NCBI RefSeq assembly: GCF_003286085.1
Contig: NW_020825288.1
Location: forward strand, 19,592,001-19,656,000
Direction of reading: 5' to 3'
From: Drosophila persimilis
Taxonomy: Eukaryota; Arthropoda; Insecta; Diptera; Drosophilidae
Length of the DNA stretch: 64,000 nucleotides
A model generated the notes under the pieces. It was not told the DNA's origin, did no database searches, and was given only the letters and a program-made list of their open reading frames with translations. Positions 46,171 to 58,290 of this stretch are shown here, piece after piece. The number at the start of each line of letters is the position of its first letter. The stretch's first letter is position 1. A program made the position numbers and the translations under genes.

Positions 46171-49100
46171 TTAATTCTTCTTCTCGGTTAGATTGTAGAT
46201 TTGCTTGGCAACATCCGACAGTTGGACATCAATGGCCTTGGTGTCGTCGTACAGCGAGGGTGCCTCGCCCAGGATCACAAAGGTCCCGACCAGCGAAGCG
46301 ATCATGAAGAGCCACAGGAATAGCCGATCCATGACCATGGCCACAAAGCCCCAGTCCTGATCCTCCTGCAAAGCCGGGATAATTGAAAGAAGAAACATTT
46401 TAGTCAGAGCCAACAGAATGAAGTATAGCAGCTAATTGAGCTTTGAGCCCACACTTTGAGCGATTGGCTTTCATTAGGCACTCGGCTTAATCTACTTATG
46501 CCCGGCCTCCGTTTTCGGTTATCAATCAAAAGGCGAAATCGAAGTGGAGCCGAGCCGAACAAAAAATAAATGGGGGAAAAACCAGACCAAAGCAAAGGAG
46601 CATAAAAAGAAAGTGAAAAGCAGAGCAATCGCACAACAAAGAACATTTTCGGGTTGTTTGATTGAAACGTTTTGCTGAGCTCCCCACTGCTCGATGAAGA
46701 GATGAAGTGGGGAATGTGGCAGTGTGGCAGCAATGAGAGATGAGGGCTCTACTGGAGGTTACTGGCTACTGCGCCAATTGCCAGTCAATTGAACAAAAGC
46801 AATTAAAAGTGGATTTGCCGTAGCGTCCGTAGCGTCCGTACCGTGCCGTGCTGTGCCGTGCCGTGCGGTCTTAAAGTGCAAATATGAGAAAAAGCTTAAA
46901 TAAGTCGACAAAAGAAAAGCTAGTCCCTGCCAAGGATCAGAGACACTGATGGTCCAGACAGGGAAAAGCGATTTTTGTGGTTTTCTTTCTCCAGCTCCAG
47001 CTCCAGCTCCAGCATCGAGCTGAGCCTGTCCCTGAGCCTGGATCCTGGAGCCTGCGACCCGACAAACGGAATTTCCAATTAAAAATTCAATCTACTGTGG
47101 ACTCACCGCATTGAACTCATCCTGCCGCTGCATGTGATGCTGTATGAACATGACGTTGTGGATGGCCTTCTCCAGCTCGAAAGGATACTTTTTGCGTGCC
47201 GCCACATCGCTCAAAGAGTCGTCCAAGCCGGACAGCACCGATGGCAGTCCGTTGTAGCCGCTCAGTGTGCTCAGGCCGCCACCCAGGGCGCCCACCAGGC
47301 CGCTGAATCTGTAAACGAGAGACAACATGTTCTTCCTCAGTCATAATGAACGTGATAGGTGCGAGATGTGTTCACAACTCTTTTTTCATGTCCCCTGTCT
47401 GCAATTTCAAGCCTTCTGGAGCAACCCTCGCAAAGGGATTGTCTGATTGGAAGACATCTTACCTGTTGGTGGCCGTGGTAACATGCATGCCATTGCAGCC
47501 CCCCACCCCGGCACGGCCTTGCATGCGTCGTATGGAGTCCGGACTGGAGCCGCCCGAGTTCATTTGCATCTCATCCATCAGGGCCTGGCCAAACTTGGAC
47601 TTGCTGAACTTCAGGCCGTAATTGATCTTATTAGCGGCCAGATCACGCAGCAAATCCTTCGGGACACGCATCAGCAGGAGCTTGGGCAGTCGCTTGATGA
47701 AGAAGGCCCGTATCCAGGGCCGCATCTTGTGGGTGCTGGGCTTTCGATAATGTATATTGAGTATTATGATGGTGATGACGACGCTTAGCCCCACCAGCAA
47801 CATGGTGAAGAGCAGGTATTTGCCCAGCAGCGGCAGGGCCAGCGACGTTGAGGGTATAATCTCAGATATGAGCAGGAAGAACATGGTCTGCGACAGCAGG
47901 ATGCTGATGCAGAGGGCAATTTTTTCCCCAGAGTCCGCGGGCAGATAGAACACGAGGACCGACAGGTAAGAGATACCCACGCATGGAATGATCAGGTTAA
48001 CCGTGTAGAACAGAGTCTTCCGCCTCAGGGTTATATTGAAGAAGATATCTGGAACAGTCCAAGCCGAATACCAGCAGCAGCCGCATAGTGATTTACAGGG
48101 AGAGGGAGATTTTTGGTGGGGGAGGAAAACAATTGTGAGGGATGAGTTTGGGTAGAGCTTTCGCGTAATTTGATTGTCGGCGATTGTAAACTTTAAACTC
48201 CACAAAACTCACCCGGATACGGTTCGGCGCAGCACGGATAGTACTTCTCGTGCCGCTCCGCCGGCACACCCAATATATCCCACTCCACACTGGGATAATA
48301 TTCGCGTAAATCAATGCCAATCTCCACTTTGTTGTCCTTGTCGTTCTTCTGGCTGATGTGCTTCAAATCGATCTGCAATATGAGAAATGCCCCACGTTGA
48401 TGGAGCCGTTAAAGTCCAACCATCGCCACAGTATTCTACAGCGTCAAAGGCACTTAAAGCCAACGGGCGTGATATCTTCATTCCCGTTCCCGAGTCATCC
48501 CCGAGTGATGCGTTCCTGGCTGCTCCTTGAGTCCCGGGCTCAAGTGCAGTCGTTAAAAGAGTAGCAAAATTTAAATGCGTTGACAAACGCTCCGCTACCG
48601 CCCTGGTATTGTGGCCCCAGGCTCAACCTGACCCACCGGAGGGTCAGCGGAAGCGGAAGTGGAAGTGGAAGTGGAAGGAGCTGGCTTTGGCTGGCTGCGA
48701 GTCGCACTTTGGCTTAATTTATGGTCGCGCATTTTTATGACAGCGACACACAGATGAGAGCTAGAGTCTCTGTGTGTGAGTCTCTCTCTTAGTAAATTTA
48801 TGTGTAGGTATGTGTGTTTGTGCGGGCATAACGGTTAGACAAGTTTCAATTACACTTTTACAATTTCTCACATTTTAATCTGGAGAGACGCCGTTGCCGA
48901 CGCCTTTTCGATGTTCTCACGGCATCTTAGGCGTGTAAGTCTTAGGCTCTGCTTCCCAGATAAATGGTTGCCCATAAATCGCATGCCACGCCCATTTATC
49001 TAGGAGCCAGAGCCATGTCGAGTACGTAGAGGACGTACAGGACGTAGAGGAAGAGAAGGAGGAGAGGAGGATAGGCCATCACTTACCTGATCACCATCAT

Positions 49101-50676
49101 AGGTCCAGGAGCCGAATTTCATAAAGCACGTTTGCTGATCGAAGGGAAAGTAGCGGACATCAATCTCGCAGCTGGATTTGAAGATGGCAGGCGGTGTCCA
49201 CACCACTTTGCCTGTATAATGGAGTATGGCCTTGGTCATGGTGGTTACCACATACTCCCCGTCGGCACTGGAATCGCATGGGGAACAGAGAATGAGGATA
49301 ATGACAGTGATAGACACTCGAGGACACTGGCGGCTGGGGTCACTCACTTGTTGTAGAGGACAATGTCGGGTAGCCAGATGTGCTCAGAGGGCACATAAAG
49401 CTCGGTAACTCCGCCATATTCCGAGGGATCCCACTTGAATTTATGATCCTGCCATTCATGCTCTAACCAGACGTTGGTCGTTAGAATTTGATCTTTCAGA
49501 TTCTGCAAAAATTAAGCCCACACTCTCAACTCGCATTCTACAAGCCAAACGAGAAACAAACGAAAAAAGGAGTGCAGTCGTCAGGGACTAAGGCCCAGTC
49601 ATGCATCAAGGGGGATTTGCATTTTATTTTATTTTTTTTTCCGTGTGTTCTCTCTATATCATTTGCACATCTCCTGCCAGCCTCTCGTCCCCTGGCTAAT
49701 GTGCTTTTTGCTGTCAGCTTACGCTTTCGCTTCCTTTCCTTTTTGGCTTGTTTTATTACCTTTTAAGCCTTTTGGTGGCGGTCCCCACCCATCAAGAGCC
49801 ACCCATTGGCTGCCATGCAGCCCGGAATTGCAGTCTGGGCCCCTGTCTGACAAATGGCTTCGCAGGGAACTTTAAGCGCAGCGCAGACAACATTATGCTT
49901 CAGTCTCAGATTCACACGATTCCTTGTAATGAAATGTTCCAAGGAAATGTTATCAAAATCTACTGTTCCCCGTTCGCACAAGTTTTTGAGAAATGCGGAT
50001 AATTTATCTGGTGTGGCAGCAGCAGTAACCAGGGCTGACAGGAATAAAGCTGATGTTCAGAATTGAAATATTCAACTTAAATACGGAAAATACCCCCCGA
50101 CACCCAGCTTCAGCTTCTGGACAACTTAAGAGTGTCATTAGGACCCCTCGAAGATCCGCTTTGGTCGGACCAGACCAGACCAGACCTCGACTCGGCTCAT
50201 TTGTTGCTGTTTATTGCTTAGCATATTTTATTTACGATCCGAAGAAAGTTTTTGCCAAGTTAGTGTACTGTTTTTTTCTAGCAGCAAATGTAGCGCAACG
50301 ATGCCCCGTAAGTAGGATGGATGAGGGTGTTTGGATTAATTAAAAATTCTGTCAGTGCCAGAGGCTCAACTTTTGGCAATTGCACTAATTAATTCCCCTC
50401 TCCCCCCCCCGTGGATGTTGATTTACTTACCAAATCTATCAGTTGGGACAGCCGCAGACCCAGCTTGACCAGCACCGTGTCCGTGTTGTTGCTGACGGGT
50501 CGGATGAGGCGATTGTAGTTGCTCAGAAGATCATCATAGAGCCGCTTGGCGTCCGGATTGGCCTGGACTGTCTCGCAGAGCAGGAGGAAGACGACCAGCA
50601 GGCAGAGCAGCTTGCAGTGCTGCCACATGGCCGAGAGCATGGGAGCCAGATGATGTGGGCGTGAGCAGCGGGCCAT
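46171..50676 (-). CDS. nAChRalpha2: Nicotinic acetylcholine receptor alpha2 subunit
   Basis: Seven coding exons encode 574 residues: 50676-50431, 49502-49348, 49267-49087, 48372-48213, 48048-47463, 47308-47107, 46365-46171. A signal sequence ends near residue 39 ([15 protein letters not shown]). The extracellular domain has the Cys-loop (C167, C181) and, in loop [12 protein letters not shown] with the vicinal pair C241-C242 that defines alpha subunits. M1 is ~259-284, M2 ~290-312, then M3, a long loop ([12 protein letters not shown]...), and M4 ([16 protein letters not shown]). It closely matches D. melanogaster SAD/nAChRalpha2 (576 aa). It supplies the principal face of the acetylcholine site, with a beta subunit such as nAChRbeta2 as partner. 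Two introns sit at the same place and phase as in nAChRbeta2 (before DI at M1, and before EDQDW at M4). An in-frame ATG at 50763 would add 29 residues but leaves a poor signal peptide. Confidence 0.95.
46366..47106 (-). other. Intron 6 of nAChRalpha2
   Basis: 0.74 kb, with a CTCCAG hexamer repeat (~46989-47013) and a CCGTG-type repeat (~46822-46866). No gene inside. Confidence 0.55.
48373..49086 (-). other. Intron 3 of nAChRalpha2
   Basis: 0.71 kb, with a GGAAGT hexamer repeat (48648-48677). No gene inside. Confidence 0.55.
49503..50430 (-). other. Intron 1 of nAChRalpha2
   Basis: 0.93 kb after the signal-peptide exon, with a GACCA repeat (~50169-50187) and a poly-C run near the donor. No gene inside. 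Confidence 0.55.
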
Positions 50677-50683
50677 GACGTCA
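50676..50683. promoter_or_regulatory. CRE-type palindrome at the nAChRalpha2 start codon
   Basis: TGACGTCA, the consensus cAMP response element, overlaps the first base of the chosen ATG by position. A second copy is at 56660-56667. Both could be chance. Confidence 0.3.
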
Positions 50684-50940
50684 CACGCCGCCGCCTCCTT
50701 TTCGAAGAAGAAGGCCTTGACGGCGGCCGGTGTTTTACGGCAATTGATACAGCACGCGCACACAGGTTTTTGTTTACCTTTTTGGCTGCTGCCTCAATCT
50801 CTGGATGCTCCGGACGACGGCTCTGACGCAGTTCCGAGCGACGCGCGACACCGAGAAGAGCGAGTAATTTTTTGCTTTTAGCACATGAGCTAAAAGCCTT
50901 TACAAGTCTCCAAGTCTCGAGAAAGATACAGCCACTGCCT

Positions 50941-50957
50941 GCCGCTGCTGCTGTCTC

Positions 50958-50989
<32 letters not shown>
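50941..50989. repeat. CTG triplet tract upstream of nAChRalpha2
   Basis: Interrupted (CTG)n about 265 bases upstream of the start codon, read as CAG on the gene's own strand. It may lie in the 5' UTR. Confidence 0.75.
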
Positions 50990-52035
50990 ATTCTGACGTC
51001 GGCGCAGACGGTCGGTCCTCATCCGCTCAGAAGCTGAGCCAAAATACTGTTTTGAAGGGAACTGGGAGCTGGGAACTCTTGTTGCCACAAAAGATGGAGC
51101 CAGCTGCAGCGCCCATGCAGCTGATTTTTGTATGTTGTTGGTCCGGCAAGTGGGACAGCCGCCGAAATATTTTAGGCTACAAAAATTTCCAAAAATTTTC
51201 ACCGGAAAAATTCTTGCAAAAATAGATGTAAAATATTTGGAATATTCTAATATATTTTTGGTATGCTTTTGGTTTTTTTGAGAGGCTTCACTGACATTCA
51301 CTGGATTTCGCCAAACTGCTGCAGTCCGGCTGTGTTCGCTCCGTGCTGTCCTGCATAGATATTCACAGGATTCATACTGATGTGCGTATTGTTTTTGTAG
51401 CCTTGCGAGGACCTCAGTCGGCTGTCGGCAGCAGCAGTAGTCTCAGTTTTGTAGCTTTGTCGCGCCCAAAAAGTCTCGATTTGTGGCGCCGCAGATGCTG
51501 CGCAGCGCCTGCGCCATGCGGTTCACCCTGTTTTCGTGTGCGGCAGGGTCGGGCAGTGAAGAGTCGAGTACGGCTGAGGCTGTAAGCGCCGTTATTCACT
51601 TGGTTACACACAGCATCTAAGCCAAGCCCTAGTCTCTGCTCTCTTTGTATCTTTGCTCTCGGAGAATCTCTCTCTTTGTGGGGTCCAGGTCTCTCTTTGG
51701 CTGGTTATCCCCACGACTCCATTACAACTTCAAAAGGAGAACATTCTCTTTAGCCGTGTATTCTTGTAAGCTCTCTCCCGCCGTTCGTATGAGCCACAGC
51801 CCAAAAAAAATTCCCTACAAACGCTGAAAAAGTTAACTCCACCAACGACATACACCCTCCACACCCACATAGAGACACACTCTTGTACACATACCGTTGC
51901 ACATTTAGCAAACACTCATACGCCCCGGTGGCTCCCCTCATCCTTGGCACATTTCGTTTAACCAGAAACCAAATTTTTCGTAATTGTCAACATTCGTTAA
52001 AATCTACGTTAACATGCAGCCAGACCCGGCCACGA

Positions 52036-52085
52036 CACGCACCCGCACCCGCACCCACCCACACACATACGCACACACACACACT
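52036..52085. repeat. CA/CCCGCA simple repeat
   Basis: (CGCACC)n grading into (CA)n. Confidence 0.7.
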
Positions 52086-54142
52086 AATGCTGACACCCAT
52101 ACACCTATCAGCACTTGTGCATTTTACATGCTTAACGTTGCACTGCTGCTGCCCATGCCCATGCCCCAGTACCAGTACTCCAGGCTGTGGGTTTGGGGTT
52201 CGGTTTTGGTTTCGTTTCGTTTGGTATTTTGCTACGTCTGTTCACATATGTGTCATATTGCGATTTTGAGTTGTTTCTGTGGTTTTGGTTTTGCCACACC
52301 AGCCACACACACACACATGCACCCAGAGCTGGAGCAGACGGACATGCATAGCTGCTCGTTGAATTCTTTCTTTGCCTTTTCCCAGTAATGTGCTCGCTCT
52401 GTTGACAACTATGTGGCAGTGGCAGCTGATATCCCTGCCCCCCCCCTCCCCAACATCCTAGGGCTTTGACTACCTTTTCGTTTCGTGCTGTTCTGCAATT
52501 TAATTATTGGCATATGATTGAATTGAAGCAGGGTACGGGTTTTTTTGTCGCATCTGTTTTAATTGAAAATTTACAACTTTTTTACCCCATCAATTATTCG
52601 GTTTTCCATTCAAAAGAAAAATCTGCTTCCAATTTGTATTCACTCTGGACACTCTTATGGCTGGAGTGGTTTAAAGAAACTTTTACCCCAACAACAGTAG
52701 CTCTCCAGGACTCGCCCTTCGGGGCGGACCCCGTTTCGGGTTCAGTGTTTTGTGTTTTGTTGGTCAGTGTTGCCGGGTCCCTGGCTGCCATAATGATACA
52801 TGAACTCTGTCATTTGGTTGGGCCGCCATTGAGCCGCGTGTGTTTTATGGCTTACGGTCATTGAAGGCATTTTTAGCTGCTCTGTGATTGTTTTTTTTTT
52901 GTCAGATTGGTCACATCAGCGTTTTTACTTCTGGCGGGATTCAATGAGCAATTTGGGAGCCTTCTGCTGCTTCTACTGCTGTGCTTTGTTGGAGACAACT
53001 TTAATCTACTCTATTAGCTGGTTTATTGCTGTTTTTGTGGCCACCCCTTTATTTATTGTATCCTTCCTTTGTTTGAGCCTCATTTGAATGATCTGATGAT
53101 GCTGCCGCCTGCCGCCTGTTCCTGTTATTGCTTTCATTAGCCAACCTATTCTGTGGGAGTGTTCCAGCAACGTTAAACAACAACGATGGCACAGAATGTG
53201 GCTTGTTCCCCATGTTTTATTGCCACTCCCACACTCACAGCCACTCAAATACACTCAAACACACTCGCACACAACAAAGCAATCAAAATTACAGCAACTA
53301 TCGTTTGCCACAATAGCAAACAACAATTTTTAGCTTGTTTGCAACTCAAACTTTTATTTTGTATTCCCCCACTTTTTTTTATTTTTTACTAGTATTTTAG
53401 TTTCTCTCTCTTTTTTTGTTGTATTGTGAAAAGTTTTTGCCCTGATAAATCAACAACCGAAAGGAGTCGGATTCGAGTCGTGCGAGAATTGACTTTGATA
53501 TACCCTGGAATCGATTCCACGTCAATATAGCTACATATATCCTGTTATTCTCTATATAGTTTTTCCTATGCCATTAAATGTGTTAACTCCCACACAATGA
53601 ATAAGTTAACAAAACCTTTTCTATGGCAAAGCTCCAGCCAGTGGAGGGCAAAGTTGAGGCCAACACCTGACTGCCTGACTTTTCGACTTTCAACTAGCTT
53701 TTGGCTGACCCGGGCTACAGCTACCTACCTACAATGCCACCCACACTTTCAGCTTCACTTCCTGATTGCAAGAAAACTCAATTAAAATTTAAATTTTCGA
53801 ACGTAAATGACAAAAGTTTCTCAACTATAAATAATCGGCACTCGCTCCACTTGGCCCTGCTCCTGGTTTTTTGGCTTGCCACTTCAAAATCTGACAAAGC
53901 CGCGACCAGAGTCAGGCAGCGTCAGAGAACCCTCTCTATCAGATAAATAGAGACCTCCCCCCACTGTAAAGTGCGTGCGTGGCTGCGTGATCGAAAGTTT
54001 TTGTCTATGGCTCGTACAATTTATCCAACTTTTATGGCAACCGCAGCAGCGGCAGCGGCAGCGGTAGCAGCAACAACGAACGCTTCTTCCTGCTTTGGAC
54101 GAGAAATTAATTGCAAAACTGTTTGGTGTCTCTATATAACCC

Positions 54143-54162
54143 ATCTATGTATATACATAGAT
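54143..54162. repeat. Perfect 20-bp palindrome
   Basis: ATCTATGTAT followed directly by its reverse complement, with no loop. Confidence 0.8.
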
Positions 54163-55399
54163 ACCACTGAAAGTAGATATGTAGGTATGTGGGCGATTCT
54201 AGTTCTGTGGGTCGTGGCAGGCCAATCACAGTGGCTGTCTGTCTGGTAGCCACTTGAAGAGCATAAAACTGATTGCGAAAATCTGTGCCGCTCAACCCTC
54301 TCCCACTCTGTGTCTGCAGGGGGAAAACAAAAAATTGGGTGGCACCTCCGCCACTGCCCCTGGGATAGCCTGCCTACTCCTTTGTTCATCAATTCGGGGG
54401 GGGCTGCTGCTGCGCTTGTCGGGCCCATTGTTGACACGTTTAAGTGCCGTTTGCTTTTATCAGCACTGTCCACATCGACAAGCGACAACCGACAACCGAC
54501 AGCCAACAACAGACAACAGACAAGCCGACATCAGACCGATGACTGAGAGGACTGACGGCGACGACGGCGACCTGCATATAACATTTTTATAACATTTTTA
54601 ATTGTTTTTGTCGACTGTGAATTCCGTGGAAAACGCTGGAAATCGTGCAAGTCCCGACGACCCATCAATTTAATGGCGTTTTCGCGAGGGCCCCCCAACA
54701 CAAACAACAAAAAAAGGGAACAAGGGAAAGAAAATCAAAGCCAGAGGCGAGAACATTCATTGCGAGCTGTCGGTTAGCAAGCAGGTCCCGGTCCCAGTCT
54801 CGGTCCCTGGGTTTGGGTGTTTGCTTCGGTCAGGTCAATTAATGGAGATACCCGTTTTATGACGAGCAGTGACAAGTCGTGTTGAAAATGGAGGCGCATT
54901 ACACGCCCATTGGTGGCGTGTTTATGGCCCCGTAAAATTGCTGCTCGACATAAAAATGTTGCATAGTTTCTCGAACGCTAAGCGGATGCCATTAATTGCG
55001 CATTAGTTTTGTGTGTGTGCGAAATCAAAGTGAAATTTGTGTGCGCTCTGTCACAGCCAACAAGGCGTATGCGCAATCTAATTTGCCAGAGATCTGAGTG
55101 CCTGCCACTTGAGCTGCTGATGACTTGGTGGTTTGTACTTGAATTGGTGGTTTGGTTGGATATCTTGAATCTCTAACTGCGTATGTGATTGCGATTTAAG
55201 TTTGCCAGCCACCCAGCTCCACCCAGTCTCCTCTCCAGACGGCAGCCCATCCCAAATAAAGCTGCAAATAATAATCGTATAACATTATGATTATAATATT
55301 TTTGAGCAGCATCAGCAGTGGCAGTGGCAGCCACGCCCAGCAGCTTAGCCACACGTAAACGCCCACTCAGTTCCACTAGAGAAAGCGAAGGACAACTTG

Positions 55400-55402
<3 letters not shown>

Positions 55403-55431
<29 letters not shown>
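55403..55431. repeat. GA dinucleotide microsatellite
   Basis: An uninterrupted GA run of 29 bases, the longest GA tract in the window and a potential GAGA-factor site. Confidence 0.85.
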
Positions 55432-55433
<2 letters not shown>

Positions 55434-57257
55434 ATCTGGACGAGTGCGAGTGACGTAGAGTCATCAGGCTTCTGACTTAACAACTTTCCACGGACAAGTT
55501 TCAATGTCCTGCCGCTTTGTGTACGGGCCGCGAAGGCGCTTTACTATGAATATTTTGTCAAGTTTTTGCCTTTGGAGCGGACCGGCTCATTGTCGGTTGT
55601 CATCATCAGCATTTCTCCTCTTCCTGCGGGCCAGCCACTTTTCTTGACTTCGGGAGTGCGATTTGCCAAAGTCAGTGGAAAACATGCAAAATAAATTAAC
55701 TGTTACAAATGTGGGCGTGGGGTGGGTGGGCGTGGCTAATCGGGCAACTGCACAAAGACGTAAGCCTGATGTTTTTATGACTGAAAATCAGCCAGGAAGC
55801 AGCTTTAACAGAGACCTTCTACTAACCATTTGATATCCCTGTTTAAGTTCGTTTGTCACACTTGCTTCATTATCATTATCATCGCTGGGAATGGAAACAC
55901 CCGAGAACTGTTTAGTTTGCTTCTGCACAAATCCAACAACTTCTTGGTAAATGTTTTGCCAACTTCTTGCAGGACTCAATTTACCCAGCAATCGCCATTC
56001 CACTCTCGGCTTTTGTCTTCTCTCCATGGTCTTTGTCGCAGTCTCTCTGTCGCTGCCGCTTGGCATTTCCTGCTTCCGGTCTGTTGTTAGCAGCGCCACG
56101 TAGTCGTCTTTATGACTGACCCCCTCCCACTCCCCCATTCAGCAGGAGTGTCCCCCAGCAGCAGCATTCCCCACTTTATTATATTATCTTATGCCGTTTG
56201 CCTTTTGCCGTTTGCTCTTGAAATATTTGCGCTTCATTAACATAAAAAATTTATACAAATTGACAAAAATCCAAGTAAATGCATAAATCCCTCCCAGATC
56301 TCAAAGTTTTAATTGCGCGTCTTGGATTTTATGGATGTCAATATATGCGCAGAAATCTCTTTGCAAATTCATTGTCATCCTCATCAATATGGCGGGGCAC
56401 GGGCACGGGCACGGCGGCTGAGACATTATTGCGGCCACTCACTTTTATTGTTATTTTGTCAGCGCATTTTGGGGGTGACAGATAGATGGTTTCGAGGCAG
56501 GAGTTGGAATTGAGTTGTTGGGGTAGGTACAAACTTGATTGAATGCCATTTGTTTGGCAGGTGGTGCTGCTGCTCCACTTCCTGTTACCGCTCCTATTCC
56601 TGCACGCCTCATCTCTGCCGCGCTACTGTCACCGGTGTGATTTATGTTCGTGCGCTTCTTGACGTCAATTCGGCTTATGAAATAGTCTGTAAATTGGCCC
56701 GACATTGATTTCGTCGTCTTCGCTCGCTGTGCGCCATCCATCCATTAGTCATCAGCGTATTGATTGACATATGATAACCACCAGCCGTGGTGGCATTCGC
56801 ACAAAGCTTTTAGCCTTGCAACAAGCACAAGAACACCCAAAAACAAAAAAACCCCTTCCCCCGCATGAACCACAAAATATGCTCCAAATTGCATTCAAGC
56901 GTTGACACCCATTAGTCGACAGCAGCAGTAGGATGGGCGGTGTGGTGTGGTGTGGGGCGGTAAAGGAACAAAGAGAAAAACTGAAGCGAAGCCCAACAAA
57001 CGGAAAATGGAAATGTATAAGGGAGTGAGGCATGGGCATGGTAGGAGGTAGAGGGAGATCCAGCAGGGCCTGCACTTGGCATCAATTTTTATATTTTAAG
57101 CCACAGGCTGCCTAACACTTGAGTCGTGAGAACAATGCAATGCCCATGCAGAAGCATCTGAATGCGAGATTGCAGAATGCACAAGGGAGAATGCACAGAA
57201 GGCACATGAAGGCGAAATGCGAGAAATCCCCCGAAAAACGTAAAATGCAAAACGAAA

Positions 57258-57277
57258 GCAGCAGCAGCAGCAGCAGC
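57258..57277. repeat. CAG triplet microsatellite
   Basis: Six to seven CAG units in non-coding DNA. Confidence 0.75.
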
Positions 57278-58264
57278 TCGAGATATCTACCAGTTTGATG
57301 TAGTTCTGGGCTAAAAATCCCAAAGACAAAGTCTCTCTCGCTCAACTGCAGGGCGGGCCTGGAAAAGTAACCGAATGAAAATCCGTGCGAAACGCTTTGG
57401 AAATTTTAGCAACCAGATTCCGCTCTCTCTCTTCTTCCTGCTGCAACTCCCTCTGCTGCTCCGGCAAGTGCTTGGCATCTGTGCCCCGCTGCTGGATGGG
57501 CTCTGGCATCGTCTCCTGCACTGCCTGCCATCGCTTTGTGGCCTTTTGCCTTTTGTGGGGATTTATTAACTAAGTGATCGGATTTGTAACTAATTTCGAG
57601 TGGCAAATCAAATCTTGGTCAAAGCTGAGTCACAGCTGGAATTGTTATTTAATATTCATTCAAATATCTTGGATTTATTTGGTTTATACAAAAATTTAGT
57701 TCAGATTAAGCTGCACTCAAGAAAAAAAAGACGTTGGAAAGGGAATGATATCTGTGAAATTAAGTGATTACAATAACGGAATATCCTTTTTAAATGGGGT
57801 CTATTCTATAATTAATTTACAACTATTTTCGAGCTGCCATTGCCATATCTAGTCTGGATTGAAGTGAGTATTTTTATTTGTTTCCAGTCAGCTTCCTCTT
57901 ATGAAGCAAGTCTATCACCTGACCACCTTGCCACCTGACGGCAATCATTGAATAATTATTTGACAGAAAATAGAGAACACCCCCAACTTAAATGAGATAA
58001 CTAAAGGATCCCCACCAAGAGTATCTAATTCTCGACTCGTTCGTATCGTTTCGCTCTTTGATTTTGTTTGCTTTGCGCCTGGGTGTCGGAGTGCGTGCTT
58101 TAGGCGTTTATGTCAAATGCAGAATTTCCGTTTCATACTTTCTGCACTTGCTGTTTATTGTTTGCCGTCGGTGTACGAGTACTGCGGCTCCGATGTAGCT
58201 ACATATATAGCCATATAGCGCTAGCTATGTCTATATCTCTCTATATCTATATCTGTATTATATC

Positions 58265-58290
58265 TGTGTGTGTGTGTGTGTGTGTGTGTG
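58265..58290. repeat. TG dinucleotide microsatellite
   Basis: Thirteen uninterrupted TG units. Just downstream at ~58400-58427 is a CCCAG repeat. Confidence 0.8.

Noticed and set aside
46171-50676. Assignment of the right-hand receptor as nAChRalpha1
   Set aside because: Loop C ([11 protein letters not shown]), the [12 protein letters not shown] loop and the NLTEKKN C-terminus fit alpha2/SAD and not alpha1/ALS.
52466-52864. 132-codon plus-strand frame
   Set aside because: Looks superficially protein-like but has no domain, splice sites or flanking signals that support it.
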